A stretch of DNA of 62,234 nt from Pseudomonas gingeri (GCF_013386165.1 NZ_JACAOS010000021.1:392-62625); one strand, 5' to 3'. Positions 7,018 to 16,126 are shown, counted from the first letter of the stretch. Notes: generated by a model not told the origin, from the sequence alone. Numbers and translations: made by a program.

Positions 7018-8391
7018 TTAGCTCACTACGCGATAGCACGGCACATAGGCCGCGCCACCCGGTAGTTTCATGCGGTGCTGCTCAACGAAGGCCTTGAGCA
7101 GCTTGTCCAGCGGCTGCATCACCGCCGCATCGCCATGGATCTCGTAAGGACCGTGCTCCTCGATCAGGCGAATGCCCTTGTCCTTGACGTTGCCGGCGAC
7201 GATCCCGGAAAACGCCCGGCGCAGGTTGGCCGCCAGTTCGTGAGCGGGCAGGCTGCGGCTGAGGTTGAGGCTCGCCATATTGGCATGGGTCGGATCGAAC
7301 GGGTGCTGGAAACCCCCGTCGATCTTCAGCAGCCAGTTGAAGTGGAAGGCGTCGTTGCGCTCGCGGCGGAACTGTTTGACGGCCTTCAAACCATGGGCCA
7401 TCTGCCGGGCCACCTGGGCCGGGTCGTCGATGATGATTTCGTAGTGTTTCTGCGCCGCCTCGCCGAGGGTCGCGACCACAAAGGCATTCAACTGCTGCAG
7501 GTAGGCCTCTGCGCTGCGTGGACCGGTCAGGATCACCGGGAACGGCAGCTCGCGGTTGTCCGGGTGCATCAGGATACCGAGCAGATAGAGGAACTCTTCG
7601 GCGGTACCGGCACCGCCCGGGAAGATGATGATGCCGTGGCCGACCCGTACAAACGCCTCAAGGCGTTTCTCGATATCGGGCATGATCACCAGTTCATTGA
7701 CGATCGGGTTCGGTGCTTCGGCGGCGATGATGCCCGGTTCGGTCAGGCCCAGGTAGCGGCCGGTGGTGATGCGTTGCTTGGCGTGGGAAATGGTGGCGCC
7801 TTTCATCGGCCCCTTCATCACGCCAGGGCCGCAACCGGTGCAGATATCCAGGCTGCGCAGGCCCAGTTCGTGGCCGACCTTCTTGGTGTACTGGTATTCC
7901 TCGGTGCTGATGGAGTGACCGCCCCAGCACACCACCATCTTCGGCTCCAGGCCGGGGCGCAGGGTGCGGGCGTTGCGTAGCAGGTGAAAGACGTAGTCGG
8001 TGATGCCCTGGGAGCTGTCGAGGTCGATACGCTGGCTTTCCAGTTCGTTCTCGGTGTAGACGATATCGCGCAGGGCGCTGAAGAGCATTTCGCGGGTGCT
8101 GGCGATCATCTCGCCGTCGACGAAGGCGTCGGCCGGGGCATTCAGCAGTTCCAGGCGGACACCGCGATCCTGCTGGTGAATACGGATTTCGAAGTCCTTG
8201 TAGGCTTCGAGGATGGTCTTGGCATTGTCGACATGGGCGCCGGTGTTGAGGATGGCCAGGGCGCACTGGCGGAATAACGTGTAGATGCTGCCGGAGCCGG
8301 CTTCGCTCAGTTGCTGCACTTCGCGTTGGGAAAGGGTTTCGAGGCTGCCCTTGGGGCTAACCGAGGCGTTGATTACCGATCGTTGGGTCAT
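7018..8391 (-). CDS. ppnN: Nucleotide 5'-monophosphate nucleosidase (LOG family)
   Basis: 457 residues, matching E. coli PpnN (YgdH). The enzyme splits purine and pyrimidine nucleoside monophosphates into base and ribose 5-phosphate, and in E. coli it binds (p)ppGpp. The central LOG (lysine decarboxylase-like) domain shows CTGCGPGVMKGPMKGA (about 186-201) and the phosphate loop FPGGAGTAEEF (about 259-269). N- and C-terminal regulatory extensions (about 1-130 and 370-457) are present, so this is not a short cytokinin-type LOG. It is a single-gene unit with a hairpin at its end. Confidence 0.9.
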   Translation of the reverse strand: MTQRSVINASVSPKGSLETLSQREVQQLSEAGSGSIYTLFRQCALAILNTGAHVDNAKTILEAYKDFEIRIHQQDRGVRLELLNAPADAFVDGEMIASTREMLFSALRDIVYTENELESQRIDLDSSQGITDYVFHLLRNARTLRPGLEPKMVVCWGGHSISTEEYQYTKKVGHELGLRSLDICTGCGPGVMKGPMKGATISHAKQRITTGRYLGLTEPGIIAAEAPNPIVNELVIMPDIEKRLEAFVRVGHGIIIFPGGAGTAEEFLYLLGILMHPDNRELPFPVILTGPRSAEAYLQQLNAFVVATLGEAAQKHYEIIIDDPAQVARQMAHGLKAVKQFRRERNDAFHFNWLLKIDGGFQHPFDPTHANMASLNLSRSLPAHELAANLRRAFSGIVAGNVKDKGIRLIEEHGPYEIHGDAAVMQPLDKLLKAFVEQHRMKLPGGAAYVPCYRVVS

Positions 8392-8568
8392 GCTTTATTC
8401 CATCAAGGCGATGTCGCCGGGGCTGCAAGGCGCCGGCTGCACCAGAAAGGCTTCGCGCGCACGCGTGTTCCTAGCATAGCTAAATCGGGCACCCAGGTGG
8501 TTGGTGCCGGTCGGCTCAGCTTGCAGGATTTTAACGCGCGGCGAAACCCGCAGGCGTGTTGCCCGTGC

Positions 8569-9879
8569 TCAGCTCAAGCTGGCGCCCAGCTCAAGCTCCG
8601 CGCACAAGCCGCCGCCTTCACGATTGCTCAGGGTCAGCGTCGCGCCCATGGCCACGGCCAGTTGCAGGGCGATGGCCAGTCCCAGGCCAGTCCCGCCAGT
8701 GCTGCGGTTGCGCGAGCTTTCCACGCGGTAGAAGGGTTTGAGGACCTCCTCGAGCTCTGCCTGAGCGATACCTGGGCCGCGGTCCAGGACCAGGATCGAC
8801 AACCGGCGCTTTTCCTGGGTGGTGATCACGATCTGCGCGCTGCCGGCGAACTTCAGCGCGTTGTCCACCAGGTTGACCAATACCCGTCGTAGGGCATGGG
8901 GGCGGGTGTCGATCAGTGCGCCGTTCTTGCCGATGAGTTCCACGGCCTGTCCGGTGTCCTGATAGTCAAATACCAGGCTGTCGAGAAAGGCGTCGAGGTC
9001 GATGCGGCAATTGGCTTCGGTGGCGCCATGCACGCTGCGGGCATAGGCCACGCCTTCGCGAACCAGATGTTCGATCTCGCTCAGGTCCTGCCAGAGTTTG
9101 GATTTTTCAGTCGAGTCGTCCATGAATTCGGCCCGCAGTTTCATGCGGGTGATGGGGGTTTGCAGGTCATGGGAAATCGCCGCCAGCAGTTGCATGCGCT
9201 CCTTGAGGTAGGCGGCGATACGCGCCTGCATGGCGTTGAAGGCCGCCGCCGCGTGGGCGACTTCGGTCGGGCCGGTTTCATCCAGCTGCACGCCGTGGGT
9301 ATTGGGGTCGAGGTTTTCCACCGCGTGGGCCAGGCGGGTCAGTGGACGCACGGCAATCCGCACTGCCAGCCAGGCGCAACCGAGCATCAACAGCAACTGG
9401 CCCACCAGGACAAAAGGCAGCCAGGGCGACATGGGCATGACCGAGGGGGTGACGTCGAGGGTCACCGGGCTGCCGTCGTGCAGCTTCAGATGGGCCTGGA
9501 AGTGTTTTCGCGGGCCGGGAATGTCGGTAAAGGTCAGCGAGTAGTCACGCCCGATGGCGTCCTTGAGCGAAGGCACGGCGACCGGCACGTCATCCGCTTG
9601 CATGGGGATGCCGGTTTCGCCTTCGCTCAGCAGGTAGTGGTAGTTGCGCCGTTCAAGGCGTGGCAGCCAGCTTTCGCGTTCGTTCGCCGGCAGGCGCTCA
9701 AGGATGGCGACGGAGGTTGCAACATCGGTTTCCAGGTTGCCGAGCATGGCGTTCTTGGCGCTTTGATAGCGCTCATAGGACTGCGCGCCGAAGGACAGCG
9801 CCTGGGTGAGAATCAGCCCGACGAGGAAGATCAGCGACAAGCGCGAGCCCAGCGTACGTGGCCAATGCAGGGACTTCAT
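8569..9879 (-). CDS. Sensor histidine kinase (EnvZ type)
   Basis: 436 residues in the inner membrane. TM1 lies at about 13-32, a periplasmic sensor at about 33-150 and TM2 at about 152-175, followed by a HAMP linker with RPLTRL. The H-box ISHDLQTPITR has the phosphorylated His237; the N-box LVNLVDNALKFA, G1 DRGPGIA and G2 GGTGLGLAIA are complete. The H-box form (SHDLQTPI) is the EnvZ/RstB-like branch. The stimulus is unknown. Its ATG overlaps the regulator stop by four bases, so the two are co-translated. Confidence 0.87.
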   Translation of the reverse strand: MKSLHWPRTLGSRLSLIFLVGLILTQALSFGAQSYERYQSAKNAMLGNLETDVATSVAILERLPANERESWLPRLERRNYHYLLSEGETGIPMQADDVPVAVPSLKDAIGRDYSLTFTDIPGPRKHFQAHLKLHDGSPVTLDVTPSVMPMSPWLPFVLVGQLLLMLGCAWLAVRIAVRPLTRLAHAVENLDPNTHGVQLDETGPTEVAHAAAAFNAMQARIAAYLKERMQLLAAISHDLQTPITRMKLRAEFMDDSTEKSKLWQDLSEIEHLVREGVAYARSVHGATEANCRIDLDAFLDSLVFDYQDTGQAVELIGKNGALIDTRPHALRRVLVNLVDNALKFAGSAQIVITTQEKRRLSILVLDRGPGIAQAELEEVLKPFYRVESSRNRSTGGTGLGLAIALQLAVAMGATLTLSNREGGGLCAELELGASLS

Positions 9880-10616
9880 TGAGTGGCACCGAGGATTTCC
9901 ACCGGCAGCGAGAACACATAGCCTTCACTGCGCACGGTCTTGATATAGGCCGGCTCGCGGGCATCGTCCAGCAGCCGTTGGCGCAGGCGACTCACCAGCA
10001 GGTCGATGGAACGGTCAAACAGGTCGGCGTCGCGGCCCTGGGTGAGGTTGAGCAATTGGTCGCGGTTCAGGACCCGCTGCGGATGATCGAGGAACACCCG
10101 CAACAGGCGATATTCGGCGCCGCTGAGAGCCACCAGGGTGCCGTTTTCGTCCAGCAGGTGACGGGCGCTGGTGTCGAGTGTCCAGCGACCGAACCCCAGC
10201 AGCCGACCACTTTCGGTGACGATCAGGTTCGGCGGCAGCATCCGCGTACGGCGCAGCACCGAGTTGATCCGGGCCAGCAGCTCGCGGGCAGCGAACGGTT
10301 TGACCAGGTAATCGTCTGCGCCCATTTCCAGGCCGATGATCCGGTCGGTTTCGTCACTGCGGGCGGTCAGCATCAATACCGGTGTGGCCTTGTGCTTGCC
10401 GGCCCGCAGTTCACGGCACAGCAGCAGGCCATCGTCGCCGGGCATCATGATGTCCAGCACGATCAGGTCCACCGGCGTGGTTTCGAGGAAGGCGCGCATC
10501 TGCCGGCCATCGGCGACCACGGTGGTGCGCAGGCCATTCTTCTTGAGGTAGTTACCCACCAGCTCCCTGATCTCGCGGTCGTCGTCCACGATCAGGATGT
10601 GATCGACATGATCCAT
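9876..10616 (-). CDS. OmpR family response regulator
   Basis: 246 residues. The receiver domain is at 1-120 with the acidic pocket VDDD, phospho-acceptor Asp55 in VLDIMMPG, Thr in MLTAR and Lys106 in YLVKPF. The C-terminal winged helix (about 140-236) contains LSGAEYRLLRVF and FDRSIDLLVSRLRQRL. It is the first gene of a two-gene operon with the sensor kinase. The direct repeats of TGTATC with a ten-base period upstream (10686-10793) have the geometry expected of OmpR-type sites. Likely targets are its own operon and the two small exported proteins on the other side. Confidence 0.87.
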   Translation of the reverse strand: MDHVDHILIVDDDREIRELVGNYLKKNGLRTTVVADGRQMRAFLETTPVDLIVLDIMMPGDDGLLLCRELRAGKHKATPVLMLTARSDETDRIIGLEMGADDYLVKPFAARELLARINSVLRRTRMLPPNLIVTESGRLLGFGRWTLDTSARHLLDENGTLVALSGAEYRLLRVFLDHPQRVLNRDQLLNLTQGRDADLFDRSIDLLVSRLRQRLLDDAREPAYIKTVRSEGYVFSLPVEILGATQ

Positions 10617-10685
10617 GGGCCTGCTCCGTCAATGTTGGTTTAGGGCACAGTCTAGCGAGAGCCGTGGCGGCTGGCATCGGGCCTT

Positions 10686-10793
10686 TGTATTGCAGTGTAT
10701 CTGGCGGGCTACGGATACACAGGTATGCAAAAACGCCTTGCGGTTCAGGGCGGGCGGCGGCCTGCAATCGAGCGATTTGTATCGCTCTGTATC
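10686..10793. promoter_or_regulatory. TGTATC direct-repeat pairs, probable OmpR-type sites
   Basis: TGTATT at 10686 and TGTATC at 10696 are ten bases apart. A second exact pair, TGTATC at 10778 and 10788, has the same period. An inverted GATACA lies at 10714-10719. One helical turn between half-sites on the same face is the OmpR-family arrangement. The region is the 326-base gap between the response regulator and the DUF2790 gene and holds no other gene. Confidence 0.55.
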
Positions 10794-10942
10794 CCGGCGC
10801 CCCTGAGACACTTGAGCTTGATTTCGTGCCGGTTGGCGACACATTCGGGATACCTCAAGGGCATTCAATGAGCTCCATCGAGACGCCGCAGAACACCTCG
10901 GCCTCACTGAGCAATCAACCCTTGAATCCACAGGAACCGACC

Positions 10943-11206
10943 ATGAACCGCAAAGCCATCTACGCCGCCTGCCTCTTTGCCGCACTCAATATCTGCACTT
11001 TCTCGGCCCGTGCCGAAGCCCAGGTACAGCCGCAAACCTACACCTACGGTACGTCGCTGGATGTTCACAAAGTGCTGTCCATGACCGAGGAAGAGGGGGC
11101 CGCGTGCAGTGTCATCAACGCCCGGATGACCTACCTCGACTCCCAGGGTCAGGAACATATCCTCGATTACCGCAAGTTTGCCGACCGCTGCAACGAAGGA
11201 AGCTGA
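10943..11206 (+). CDS. DUF2790 small secreted protein
   Basis: 87 residues. The signal peptide is about 1-24, ending ARAEA. The mature part has the DUF2790 features YTYGTSLDVHKVLSMTEE, a conserved Cys (ACSVINARMTYLDSQG) and a second near the end (FADRCNEGS), which may form a disulfide. The fold and role are unknown; these proteins are common in Pseudomonas. The start at 10943 has AGGAA upstream. Its position downstream of the direct repeats and next to a two-component system suggests regulation by it. Confidence 0.78.
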   Translation: MNRKAIYAACLFAALNICTFSARAEAQVQPQTYTYGTSLDVHKVLSMTEEEGAACSVINARMTYLDSQGQEHILDYRKFADRCNEGS

Positions 11207-11267
11207 ATGGCGTTCGACGTTTACCCCAGCATTGCACCTTTAACTCCTGAATATGAGAGCCCATGCC

Positions 11268-11465
11268 ATGAACCACGTTAAAAATTACCTGACGGCGATT
11301 GCCTTTTCCCTGGCCGGTGTTGCAGTGCACGCCAACGCTGCAACTGAACGGCACGATTGCGACAGTGGCGTCTGCTTCCAACTGGCGCCGCTGGCTGAAG
11401 ACGGTTCCAGCCGTACCCCGCAGGGACATTATCTCGAGGATCAACAGGCGAGCGCCCAAGCCTGA
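11268..11465 (+). CDS. Small exported protein of unknown function
   Basis: 65 residues. A clear signal peptide (about 1-24, VKNYLTAIAFSLAGVAVHANA) is followed by a short polar mature part with two Cys in CDSGVC. I do not recognise a family. It follows the DUF2790 gene by 61 bases on the same strand and may be cotranscribed. The start is uncertain: an in-frame ATG five codons earlier exists, and neither has a strong ribosome site. Confidence 0.6.
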   Translation: MNHVKNYLTAIAFSLAGVAVHANAATERHDCDSGVCFQLAPLAEDGSSRTPQGHYLEDQQASAQA

Positions 11466-11620
11466 TCCGCGTGTCAGGCACCTGATCCTCCGTGCTGCGA
11501 GCGCTGGACGATCAGGTCGCCGGCCAAGGCTAACGGACAAAAGATAGCGACCAAGTCCCAATATCATGCTTTCCCCGCCCAATCCTGTTCCCTGCCTCCA
11601 TGCGGGGTATTAGGCTGCCG

Positions 11621-11644
11621 CGCTATATACATAACCCTATAGCG
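11621..11644. promoter_or_regulatory. ModE-like operator
   Basis: CGCTATA (11621-11627) and TATAGCG (11638-11644) are exact inverted arms separated by ten bases. The pattern resembles molybdate-sensing ModE sites (CGnTATA, gap, TATAnCG). It lies 13 bases before the importer's first gene, inside the AT-rich promoter core. Confidence 0.58.
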
Positions 11645-11657
11645 ACGGAGCGGTGGC

Positions 11658-12584
11658 ATGAGCAAGTACCTGTGGAAAATGGCATTGAGCGGGCTGGCCT
11701 TGTCGATGTCCCTGGCGGTCCAGGCGGCGCAGACCCTGCACGTCACCTATGCCGGTTCCATGGGCGTGGTCATGGACAAGGCCCTGGGGCCGGCGTTTGC
11801 CCAGCAGCATCAGTTGACCTACCAGGGGCAAGGCGAGGGCGCCTATGGCCTGGCGCGCCTGCTGGCGTCGAAGAAAGTGCTGGCGGATGTGTTCGTCTCG
11901 ATCACCCCGGGCCCTATCGATATTCTCCGCCAGGCCGGCCTGGTGGACGAAGCAGTGCCGGTCGCCAGCACGCGCATGGTGATCGCCTATAACCCCAAGA
12001 GCTCGTTCGCCCGGGCGTTCGAAGCCAGCAAGGTCGCGAATGCCAGCGAGCCCTGGTGGCAGGTCATGCAAAAACCGGGACTGCGTTTCGGCCGCACTGA
12101 TGCGGCGACCGATCCGCAGGGGCAGAACATTGTCTTCGCCATGCAGTTGGCCGAGAAATACTACCGTCAGCCCGGCCTGGCGCAGAAGATCCTTGGCGAC
12201 GTGCAGAACCCGGCCCAGGTCTTTGGCGAAGGCGGGCTGTTGACGCGCCTTGAAGCCGGGCAGGTGGATGCGGCCTCGGGTTACGAGAGTGCGACCTTGT
12301 CGGCGGGGTTGCCCTATGTGGCGTTGCCGGACGAGATCAACCTGAGTAACCCGCAGTTCGCCAAGGACTGGTACGACACGGTCAGCCTCAGTCTCAAGGA
12401 CAAGGCCGGCAAGGATCAGGTCCTGCATCCGCAACCGCTGGTGTTCTATGCCGCGGTGCTGAAGAACGCGCCGAACCCCGAGCAGGCCAAGGCGTTTGTC
12501 GCCTTCATGCAGTCGGCCGAAGGCCAGGCGCTGTTTGCCCACGATGGTTATGGCAAACCCAAGGGCGAGGCCCTGGTCAACTGA
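11658..12584 (+). CDS. Oxyanion ABC transporter substrate-binding protein (tungstate/molybdate type)
   Basis: 308 residues, periplasmic. The signal peptide is about 1-23 (ends VQAAQ). The mature protein has the SBP_bac_11 / WtpA-type opening TLHVTYAGSMGVVMDKALGPAF and the anion-loop region GEGAYGLARLL. The family binds molybdate, tungstate or related oxyanions. A ModE-like dyad just upstream supports molybdate or tungstate, but thiosulfate-type ligands remain possible. A permease follows 11 bases downstream. No ATPase gene is nearby. Confidence 0.78.
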   Translation: MSKYLWKMALSGLALSMSLAVQAAQTLHVTYAGSMGVVMDKALGPAFAQQHQLTYQGQGEGAYGLARLLASKKVLADVFVSITPGPIDILRQAGLVDEAVPVASTRMVIAYNPKSSFARAFEASKVANASEPWWQVMQKPGLRFGRTDAATDPQGQNIVFAMQLAEKYYRQPGLAQKILGDVQNPAQVFGEGGLLTRLEAGQVDAASGYESATLSAGLPYVALPDEINLSNPQFAKDWYDTVSLSLKDKAGKDQVLHPQPLVFYAAVLKNAPNPEQAKAFVAFMQSAEGQALFAHDGYGKPKGEALVN

Positions 12585-12595
12585 GGGTGTCGACG

Positions 12596-13354
12596 GTGAG
12601 CCATCGGCTTTCGACCTGGCTCTGCGTACCGGCAGGTTTGCTGCTGGGCCTGCCGTTTCTGGCGCTGGCCCGGGAAACCGACTGGGGCCACCTGCAACTT
12701 GCCTATGGCGACTGGAGTGCCCTGGGCGTGTCGCTGGGCTTGAGTGTGGTTTCCAGTGTGTTGATTGTGCTGCTGGGGTTGCCCTTGGCTCGCTGGTTGG
12801 CGCGCACACGCTCGGTGTTCAAGCGTGGTGTGGAATCGCTGGTATTGATCGCGTTGCTGACCCCGCCGCTGGCCATGGGGATTTTGCTGGTCTCGGCCTA
12901 TGGTCCCTATGGGACCCTGGGTGAGCCGCTGGCGCGGCTGGGTGTGTCGCTGAGCAACAATGCTCCGGCCTTCGTTCTGGCCCAGTTGTATGGCGGGCTT
13001 TCCTATTTTGTCCTGGCGGCACGTTCGGCCTTCGAAGCGGTGCCGTTATCCCTCGAGGAGGCCGCCCGCGGCCTGGGTTGCTCGGGCGCCCAGGTGCTGT
13101 GGCGTATCACCTTGCCCCTGGCGGCCCGAGCGCTGGCCGTCGGGCTGGCCATTGTCTGGGTGCGGGTGATCGGCGAGTTCGGCATCGTCATGGTCTTTGC
13201 CTATTTTCCCCAGGGCATTCCGGTCAAGTTGTTCGTCAACCTGCAGAACGAAGGGGTGGATGCGGTCTATGCCTTGCTCTGGTTGCTGTTGCTGGTGACC
13301 TTGCCGTTTCCGCTCTGGTGCCTGTCGGCGTTTGGCCGGACCACGAAGTGGTAG
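12596..13354 (+). CDS. ABC transporter permease (ModB/WtpB type)
   Basis: About 252 residues in the inner membrane with around six membrane segments. The ATPase-coupling (EAA) loop is visible as SLEEAARGLGCSGAQVLWRITLPLA. The GTG at 12596 is preferred over the in-frame GTG at 12587 because GAGGG lies at the right distance before it. It forms a two-gene unit with the binding protein. The expected third gene, the ATPase, is absent: the following 377 bases contain no coding sequence. The permease must borrow an ATPase encoded elsewhere, or the system is decaying. Confidence 0.8.
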   Translation: MSHRLSTWLCVPAGLLLGLPFLALARETDWGHLQLAYGDWSALGVSLGLSVVSSVLIVLLGLPLARWLARTRSVFKRGVESLVLIALLTPPLAMGILLVSAYGPYGTLGEPLARLGVSLSNNAPAFVLAQLYGGLSYFVLAARSAFEAVPLSLEEAARGLGCSGAQVLWRITLPLAARALAVGLAIVWVRVIGEFGIVMVFAYFPQGIPVKLFVNLQNEGVDAVYALLWLLLLVTLPFPLWCLSAFGRTTKW

Positions 13355-13446
13355 TGCGCAGGTATTTTCTGTTCTCGGCGCAATGAAAAAGCAATGCCCA
13401 CAGAAAATTCCTCGAAGGCATCAAGTGCGGCTGGTTGGCACACCCC

Positions 13447-13492
13447 CAAAAAAAGCTACCGCACAAAGTGCAGAACACAAAGTGCAGTAGCT
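13447..13492 (-). terminator. Rho-independent terminator for the GGDEF gene
   Basis: The 11-base stem AGCTACTGCAC / GTGCGGTAGCT (one mismatch, minus strand) is followed directly by seven T. The loop contains a 12-base direct repeat (CACAAAGTGCAG at 13462 and 13476). It lies about 240 bases past the cyclase stop; no other minus-strand gene ends nearer. Confidence 0.65.
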
Positions 13493-13626
13493 AAAACTTA
13501 CCAAAGGGATGATGAAGTCGAGATGACTCAATGACTATTCGCGGCAACTGGCCGGAGAATAATTGAGGCATAACGTTGCCATCGGCGCGAACAGTACCAT
13601 CGTCGGCGAATCATGGCTTATCAGCC

Positions 13627-13649
13627 GTATCGATAGTGATTATTGATAC
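13627..13649. other. Operator-like dyad between convergent genes
   Basis: GTATCGATA and TATTGATAC are inverted arms (one mismatch) around five bases. The dyad lies between the convergent permease and GGDEF genes, where no promoter is expected. The rest of the 377-base gap (13355-13731) shows only the terminator. Confidence 0.35.
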
Positions 13650-13731
13650 AAATCTGTCCGGTTGTATGGGAATTGACACCAGGCCCGTGTCGGCCCAATA
13701 CCGACTTTCCTGCCCGGTGCATCCGCATCGA

Positions 13732-14676
13732 TCAGTCGCTGAAATTGCCGTACTCGGCGCCCATCCGACCGTTGCGCTTGACCTGATAGAGCAGTTCATC
13801 GACCTTTTCGACAAAACTCAGTGCCGGCTCATCGGCCGCAGGACGTATGGTACCGACCCCGAGGCTGAGGCTCAGCAGGTTGGAAATCGCCGATTTTTCG
13901 TGTGGGATCTGCTGCTGGCGAACCAGTTGCAGGCATTTCTCCGCCACTTGCCGGGCCTTGTCCGCCGGCGTTTCGGGCAATAACCAGACGAACTCCTCAC
14001 CGCCGATCCGGGCAATGAAGTCCCGGGGCCGATTGGTCGCCTCGGACAGAGTCTGCGCCACTTGGCGCAGGGCTTCGTCACCCTTGATATGCCCGTAGTG
14101 ATCGTTGTACTGCTTGAAAAAATCGATATCCAGGATGATCAACGACAGCGGCAGTTGATTACGCTGGGCATGTTCCCACTCCCGGGCGAGTACGGTGTCG
14201 AACATGCGTCGGTTGGCAATGCCCGTCAGGCCGTCCTGGAACGAATACTCCTCCAACTGCTTTTGCAGGCGGATCAGGTGCTCCTCGGTCTTCTTGCGCT
14301 CGCTGATATCGAACATGAAGCCGATCAGGGCCTCGACCTCGCCGTCCTTGCGCACCACGTGCACCACATCGCGGATCCAGACGTATTCGCCGTCGCGGGT
14401 CAGCGCCCGGTAGTCGGCTTCGTGGTCGACCCCGGCCTTGGACTGCGAAACACAGAAGTTCACCACGTATTCACGGTCATCCGGGTGCATGCGCGCGACC
14501 CAGTCATCGACCCCGACCCAGCTGTCCGGTGCCCAGCCGAGCAGCGTTTCTATCTGCGGGCCGATGTAGCTGAAGGTCATGGTGGCCCAGTCGATTCGCC
14601 AGGGAATGGCCCGGGTCGATTCCAGCAGGGTCTTGTACACGTCACTATCGGTTTCGGTGGAGGGCGTGGCGCTCAT
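13732..14676 (-). CDS. PAS-GGDEF diguanylate cyclase
   Basis: 314 residues, no membrane segment, so cytoplasmic. A PAS_3-type sensor with PAC tail (about 15-128: LLGWAPDSWVG, WIRDVVHVVRKDGEVEALIG) is joined by a coiled linker to a GGDEF domain (about 148-310). The active site GGEEF is at 225-229. An intact I-site RPRD (216-219) lies exactly five residues before it, so product inhibition by c-di-GMP is expected. The substrate-binding segment DIDFFKQYNDHYGHIKGD is complete. Predicted to be an active cyclase. Confidence 0.9.
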   Translation of the reverse strand: MSATPSTETDSDVYKTLLESTRAIPWRIDWATMTFSYIGPQIETLLGWAPDSWVGVDDWVARMHPDDREYVVNFCVSQSKAGVDHEADYRALTRDGEYVWIRDVVHVVRKDGEVEALIGFMFDISERKKTEEHLIRLQKQLEEYSFQDGLTGIANRRMFDTVLAREWEHAQRNQLPLSLIILDIDFFKQYNDHYGHIKGDEALRQVAQTLSEATNRPRDFIARIGGEEFVWLLPETPADKARQVAEKCLQLVRQQQIPHEKSAISNLLSLSLGVGTIRPAADEPALSFVEKVDELLYQVKRNGRMGAEYGNFSD

Positions 14677-14894
14677 GATCGATCAGGCTTCGCTGGCGGG
14701 GAATGGGCGTTAGAATGTTGTGCACACGGCGGCTAATCAAGGCCCAGGCGATGCAAGGCAAGGGATTTTGCTTTCCCCGCAGGGGCCTGTGTTGTAAAAG
14801 CAGTGACGCCTCGGCTTTTTGAACGTCTATGACTAGAATCCGCGACGCTGCTTACCATCAGTGTCGATATCGGCCTATGAGAAAAGGGAACCTT

Positions 14895-16091
14895 ATGATC
14901 ATCAAACCACGCGTTCGTGGCTTTATCTGTGTGACCACCCACCCTGTGGGTTGCGAAGCCAACGTCAAGCAACAGATTGACTACGTCACCCAGCAAGGCC
15001 CGGTCAGTGACGGACCGAAGAACGTCCTGGTGCTCGGTGCTTCCACCGGCTACGGCCTGGCGGCACGCATCACTGCGGCCTTCGGCTGCGGTGCCAATAC
15101 CCTCGGTGTGTTCTTCGAGCGCGAAGGCGACGAAGGCAAGCTCGGCACCGCCGGCTGGTACAACAGCGCCGCGTTCCACAAGTTTGCCGAAGCCGAAGGC
15201 CTCTACGCCAAGAGCATCAACGGCGATGCCTTCTCCGATGAAGTCAAGCGCCTGACCATCGAGACCATCAAGCGCGACATGGGCAAGATCGACCTGGTGG
15301 TCTACAGCCTGGCGGCCCCGCGTCGTACCGATCCGAAAACCGGTGAAGTCTACAGCTCGACGCTCAAGCCGATCGGCAAGTCGGTCACCCAACGTGGCCT
15401 GAACACCGACAAGGAAGAGGTCAACGTCACCACCCTGGCCGAGGCGACCCAGGAAGAAATCGACGGTACCGTCAAGGTCATGGGTGGCGAAGACTGGCAA
15501 CTGTGGATCGATGCCCTGGACGAAGCCGGTGTGCTGGCTGATGGCGCGAAAACCACCGCGTTCACCTACCTGGGCGAAAAGCTGACCCACGATATCTACT
15601 GGAACGGTTCCATTGGCGCGGCCAAGAAGGACCTGGACCAGAAGGTCCTGAAGATTCGCGAACGTCTCGCAGCCAAAGGCGGCGACGCACGGGTTTCGGT
15701 GCTCAAGGCCGTGGTTACCCAGGCCAGCTCGGCGATTCCGATCATGCCGCTGTACCTGTCGTTGCTGTTCAAGGTGATGAAGGAGCAGGGCTCCCACGAA
15801 GGCTGCATCGAGCAGGTCTACGGCCTGTACAAGGACAGCCTGTACTCGCCAACACCGATCCTCGACGAAGACGGCCGCCTGCGTGCCGACTACAAGGAAC
15901 TGCAGCCGGAAATCCAGGCGCAGGTGGCGAAGCTGTGGGACTCGGTCACCACTGAAAACCTCAACGAACTGGCGGATTTTGCCGGCTACAAGGCCGAGTT
16001 CCTGCGTCTGTTCGGTTTCGGGGTCGAAGGTGTGGACTACGAGGCTGATGTCAGCCCGGACGTGGCGATTGTCAATCTGATCCAGGCCTGA
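14895..16091 (+). CDS. fabV: Trans-2-enoyl-ACP reductase FabV
   Basis: 398 residues. FabV catalyses the last reduction of fatty-acid elongation with NADH and, unlike FabI, resists triclosan. It has the Rossmann motif LGASTGYGLAAR (about 47-58) and the extended Tyr-x8-Lys active site, Tyr235 and Lys244 in YWNGSIGAAK. The opening MIIKPRVRGFICVTTHP is diagnostic. The ATG at 14895 follows AAGGG; longer upstream starts are unlikely. It is a single-gene unit, divergent from the cyclase gene. Confidence 0.95.
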   Translation: MIIKPRVRGFICVTTHPVGCEANVKQQIDYVTQQGPVSDGPKNVLVLGASTGYGLAARITAAFGCGANTLGVFFEREGDEGKLGTAGWYNSAAFHKFAEAEGLYAKSINGDAFSDEVKRLTIETIKRDMGKIDLVVYSLAAPRRTDPKTGEVYSSTLKPIGKSVTQRGLNTDKEEVNVTTLAEATQEEIDGTVKVMGGEDWQLWIDALDEAGVLADGAKTTAFTYLGEKLTHDIYWNGSIGAAKKDLDQKVLKIRERLAAKGGDARVSVLKAVVTQASSAIPIMPLYLSLLFKVMKEQGSHEGCIEQVYGLYKDSLYSPTPILDEDGRLRADYKELQPEIQAQVAKLWDSVTTENLNELADFAGYKAEFLRLFGFGVEGVDYEADVSPDVAIVNLIQA

Positions 16092-16126
16092 ATCAGCGCC
16101 CGCGTCCTGCGGGTATGAGAAGGGCG

